Origin: Pseudomonas marginalis
Lineage (GTDB): Bacteria > Pseudomonadota > Gammaproteobacteria > Pseudomonadales > Pseudomonadaceae
Assembly: GCF_024169655.1 (NCBI RefSeq)
Contig: NZ_JALJWV010000001.1
Coordinates: 4,260,001-4,324,000 of the forward strand
Reading direction: 5' to 3'
DNA length: 64,000 nucleotides
Each line of letters opens with the position of its first letter. Positions within the stretch are counted from its first letter, which is position 1. This document shows, piece after piece, positions 61,764-64,000 of the stretch. The notes under the pieces were generated by a model. That model did no database searches. It worked only from the letters and a program-made list of their open reading frames with translations, and had not been told where the DNA came from. The translations under genes were made by a program, and so were the position numbers.

Positions 61764-62094
61764 AGGAAAATAGCCTTGTGGTTCACGGAAGAAGTGATCG
61801 GCAGTGTAGCGAAGGTTTTTCCTACACCCACGCACCATCCAATTGATGAATGCCCTGAGCAAACCGCGGGACGGGTCGGATGCCATGGCCTGGCCTAAGT
61901 TCAATCTTTTTCAACTAAGCGCAGGCATTTGTCGGCGCGTTAAAAGAAATAAGTGCGTTTCCAAAATGCTTTAAAAAAACACGGAATTTTCTGCGAAGCG
62001 GCACAGTCGGAGTTGTTAAGGCGTCCGCAATTAAACCGGCGGGCCTAATGTTAAACAACCAGTCCTTGCACAAGGCCTATAAGGAAATACAACT
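61764..62094. other. Non-coding gap before the DUF3309 gene
   Basis: A 331-base gap with lower GC in 61900-62010. It should hold the promoters of the SDR gene (leftward) and of DUF3309 (rightward, with AAGGAAATACAACT before its ATG). A GGAATT..TCGGA pair near 61983 is too widely spaced for a confident sigma-E-type promoter. Nothing else is seen. Confidence 0.4.
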
Positions 62095-62247
62095 ATGAGC
62101 CTCATTTTAATCATCATCCTGATTCTCCTGCTGGTCGGCGGTTTGCCGGTGTTCCCGCACTCCCGTAGCTGGGGTTATGGGCCGTCGGGTATTCTCGGTG
62201 CCGTCCTGGTGGTGCTGCTGATCCTGTTGTTACTCGGCAAGATATAA
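62095..62247 (+). CDS. DUF3309 family small membrane protein
   Basis: A 50-residue hydrophobic protein: MSLILIIILILLLVGGLPVF, then PHSRSWGYGPSG, then ILGAVLVVLLILLLLGKI. Two membrane segments around a polar SRSWGYGPSG loop are the DUF3309 pattern. Such proteins are abundant and often stress-induced in Pseudomonas, but their role is unknown. AAGGA is placed ten bases before the ATG and a strong terminator follows. Confidence 0.85.
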   Translation: MSLILIIILILLLVGGLPVFPHSRSWGYGPSGILGAVLVVLLILLLLGKI

Positions 62248-62256
62248 ACGCCGGGC

Positions 62257-62290
62257 AAAAAAAAGAGGCCTTCATGAAGGCCTCTTTTTT
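62257..62290. terminator. Bidirectional intrinsic terminator
   Basis: AAAAAAAAGAGGCCTTCATG followed by AAGGCCTCTTTTTT is a nearly perfect palindrome with A and T runs on its sides, serving both DUF3309 (rightward) and the sulfatase gene (leftward). Confidence 0.9.
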
Positions 62291-62302
62291 ATTGCCGGGC
62301 GA

Positions 62303-64000
62303 TTAGTCCGGCTTACCGTCGACAACACCGGCGGTGTTATCCAGCAAACTTTTGGTCGCGGTCTGCAGGAACGATTCGAGCTTCTGTTTCAGCCCAGCCT
62401 CGTCCGGCGATTCCGCGATCACTTTACCGGTCGGCTCGGCGCCCAGTTCGTATTGCCACAGTTTCGCTGGCATTTCCTTAGGCAATACCAGCACGCGGTC
62501 GCCGGTGACCAACGCCACGGTCTGATCGCTGCCCGAAGGTTTGATCACGCCGAAGCCCTTGTCGCCTTCCGGCAGGTTGAGCAGGTCACGGCCCCAGCAC
62601 TGGTGCAGGGTGTCGCCACCGAGACGGCCCATGATGGTCGGTACGATGTCGATCTGGGTGCCCACGGTGTGGTCACGCTCGCCGAACTTCTCTTGCATGC
62701 CCGGTGCAATCATCAGCATTGGCACGTTGAAGCGGCCCAGGTCCATCTCGGTGATCTGCTGCTCGTTACCGAAACCGTGGTCGCCCACGATCACAAACAG
62801 GGTTTCCTTGAAGTACGGCTCCTTGCGGGCCTTTTCAAAGAACTGGCCCAGGGCCCAGTCGGAGTAGCGCATCGCCGTCAAATGCTCGTTGAGGCTGCCA
62901 CGGTCGGTGACTTTCTCCACCGGCAACGGGGTCGGCAAGGCATACGGCGTGTGGTTGGACAGGGTTTGCAGCAGGGCGTAGAACGGTTTGCCGCCTTCAC
63001 GCGCTTTCAGTTCTTCCAGGCCACGGTTGAACATGTCCTGGTCGGACACGCCCCACGTCGGATCGGAGAACACCGGGTCGACAAAGTCGTTGCGGCCGAT
63101 GAAGTTGGTCATGCCCTGGTTGCTGAAGAAGCCCGACTGGTTGTCCCAGGCGAAATCGCCGTTGTAGACATACACGTCGTCAAACTTGCGCGCACTGAGC
63201 AACTGCGGCAGGCCCGACAGCTTGTGGCTGCCTTCCGGGGTCTGCATCAGGTACTCGAACCCCGGCAGGTTCGGGAAGCACGCCATGGTGGCAAACATAC
63301 CCTGGTGGGTGTGAGTGCCGTTGGAGAAGAAGCGGTCGAACAGCAGGCCTTCCTTGGACAGTTTGTCGAAGTACGGCGTGATATTGCCCGGACGCCCCAG
63401 GGCGCCCACCGAGTGACCGGCGAAGCTCTCCATCAGGATGACCACGACGTTCTTGATCGGCAGGGTTTTCTCGGCCGGTGGCGTGAAATCACGGCGCACG
63501 GCGGCGGTGTCGGTATCCACCAGCTTCTCTTGCGGCAGCACCAGCATGTCGCGCACGGTCTGGGTGGCCAGCGGTTGTTCGAGGGTGGCCTTCCAGATGT
63601 TGGTGCGGTCTTCGGAGAAGCGCGACTTGGCTGCGGCGATCAGCGACAACGTGCCATTGAGGCCCAACTGGTTGGCGAAGTTCGAATCGGTGGTATAGAC
63701 GTCACCCCAACGCAGCGGCGGGCCCTGGCGCAGGGTGCCGCGAGCGGCGACCACGGCGACCAGCAGGCACACCACAAACACCGCGATCCGCGAATACCAC
63801 GGCGCCACTTGGCGGGTGCCAATGCTGCCGCCGCTGAACGGGCCGCGTGGGCGCGTCGCGCGGTCGGCGCCCTTGAAGGCCATGCTCAGGATCAGCGTGC
63901 CCACGGCCCAGGCGAGCAGGTAGCGCACCACCGGAAAACCGTACCAGAGCATGCTCATCACGGTTTTCGGGTCTTCCTTCACGTATTGGAAGACCAGGCC
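62303..64000 (-). CDS. LTA-synthase-like sulfatase family membrane protein (partial)
   Basis: The C-terminal 565 residues of an alkaline-phosphatase-superfamily membrane enzyme; the frame remains open at the right edge, so the N-terminus and part of the membrane domain lie outside. Seen: membrane segments LLAWAVGTLILSMAF and IAVFVVCLLVAVVAA; VVVILMESFAGHSVGALG (metal site); FSNGTHTHQGMFA with the likely Thr nucleophile; GDHGFGNEQ (second metal site). Family members transfer phosphoglycerol or phosphoethanolamine groups in the periplasm, in pseudomonads perhaps to periplasmic glucans or LPS. The terminator follows at 62257. Confidence 0.87.
   Translation of the reverse strand, partial: GLVFQYVKEDPKTVMSMLWYGFPVVRYLLAWAVGTLILSMAFKGADRATRPRGPFSGGSIGTRQVAPWYSRIAVFVVCLLVAVVAARGTLRQGPPLRWGDVYTTDSNFANQLGLNGTLSLIAAAKSRFSEDRTNIWKATLEQPLATQTVRDMLVLPQEKLVDTDTAAVRRDFTPPAEKTLPIKNVVVILMESFAGHSVGALGRPGNITPYFDKLSKEGLLFDRFFSNGTHTHQGMFATMACFPNLPGFEYLMQTPEGSHKLSGLPQLLSARKFDDVYVYNGDFAWDNQSGFFSNQGMTNFIGRNDFVDPVFSDPTWGVSDQDMFNRGLEELKAREGGKPFYALLQTLSNHTPYALPTPLPVEKVTDRGSLNEHLTAMRYSDWALGQFFEKARKEPYFKETLFVIVGDHGFGNEQQITEMDLGRFNVPMLMIAPGMQEKFGERDHTVGTQIDIVPTIMGRLGGDTLHQCWGRDLLNLPEGDKGFGVIKPSGSDQTVALVTGDRVLVLPKEMPAKLWQYELGAEPTGKVIAESPDEAGLKQKLESFLQTATKSLLDNTAGVVDGKPD

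Noticed and set aside
61983..62012. Sigma-E/AlgU-type promoter before DUF3309
   Set aside because: GGAATT and TCGGA are present but the spacer is about 18 bases and both boxes deviate from GAACTT and TCTGA.

Overview
The window looks like chromosome of a Pseudomonas of the fluorescens group. Grounds: the start of a 16S rRNA gene with a strong rrn promoter and boxA leader, a UndA (1-undecene) gene with the published ligand positions, the asnO/ngg/M42 set for the osmolyte NAGGN, small genus-typical proteins (DUF2986, DUF3309, YheU, a CsrA/Rsm paralogue), high-GC codon use, and paired REP elements of the kind common in these genomes.

Layout. 1-780: 5' end of a 16S rRNA gene (minus strand) with leader and promoter. 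964-4978: DUF2986 protein, glutathione S-transferase, membrane chemoreceptor and TrmK. 5017-14652: an accessory catabolic locus of ten genes around a LysR regulator. Leftward are an amino-acid-type ABC importer (binding protein plus a permease/ATPase fusion), a PhyH-type dioxygenase, a class II aldolase, a DUF1028 protein and an ArgE-like deacylase. Rightward are RidA, an AroQ paralogue with altered active-site residues and a flavin monooxygenase. No known pathway was matched to this set. 14728-18764: VOC protein, a decayed lipoprotein gene, a soluble FIST chemoreceptor, and the dmeR-dmeF nickel/cobalt-type efflux operon with G-tract operators.

18791-30986 is a mosaic, partly decayed region. 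It has a truncated nuclease gene, an orphan arsA, then a stretch bounded by tRNA-Asn at 30911-30986 and a decayed copy of its 3' end plus terminator at 21296-21349. Inside are a duplicated 76-aa gene family, NAD-type isocitrate dehydrogenase, a short malic enzyme, a SulP anion transporter, one intact and one broken ribbon-helix-helix (RHH) gene, AT-rich palindromes near several starts, a lipoprotein gene with an in-frame amber codon, and a ParA beside the tRNA. No integrase is visible, so this reads as the remnant of a tRNA-associated element.

31072-50377 is mostly core-like: LysR/lldD, a diguanylate cyclase behind a sigma-54-like promoter, undA, a GGDEF-EAL protein, an ABC exporter with a DsbA-like protein, trhO, bolA, fumC, an EamA transporter, a thiolase, pap and mnmC. 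50372-55192 encodes a 1606-residue protein with leucine-rich repeats and a NEL-type E3 ubiquitin ligase domain, a likely effector or toxin. 55502-60291 is the NAGGN osmolyte operon. The right end has YheU, CsrA, an SDR enzyme, DUF3309 and an LTA-synthase-like sulfatase cut by the window edge.

All calls rest on reading the sequence and on family knowledge; no database search was run.
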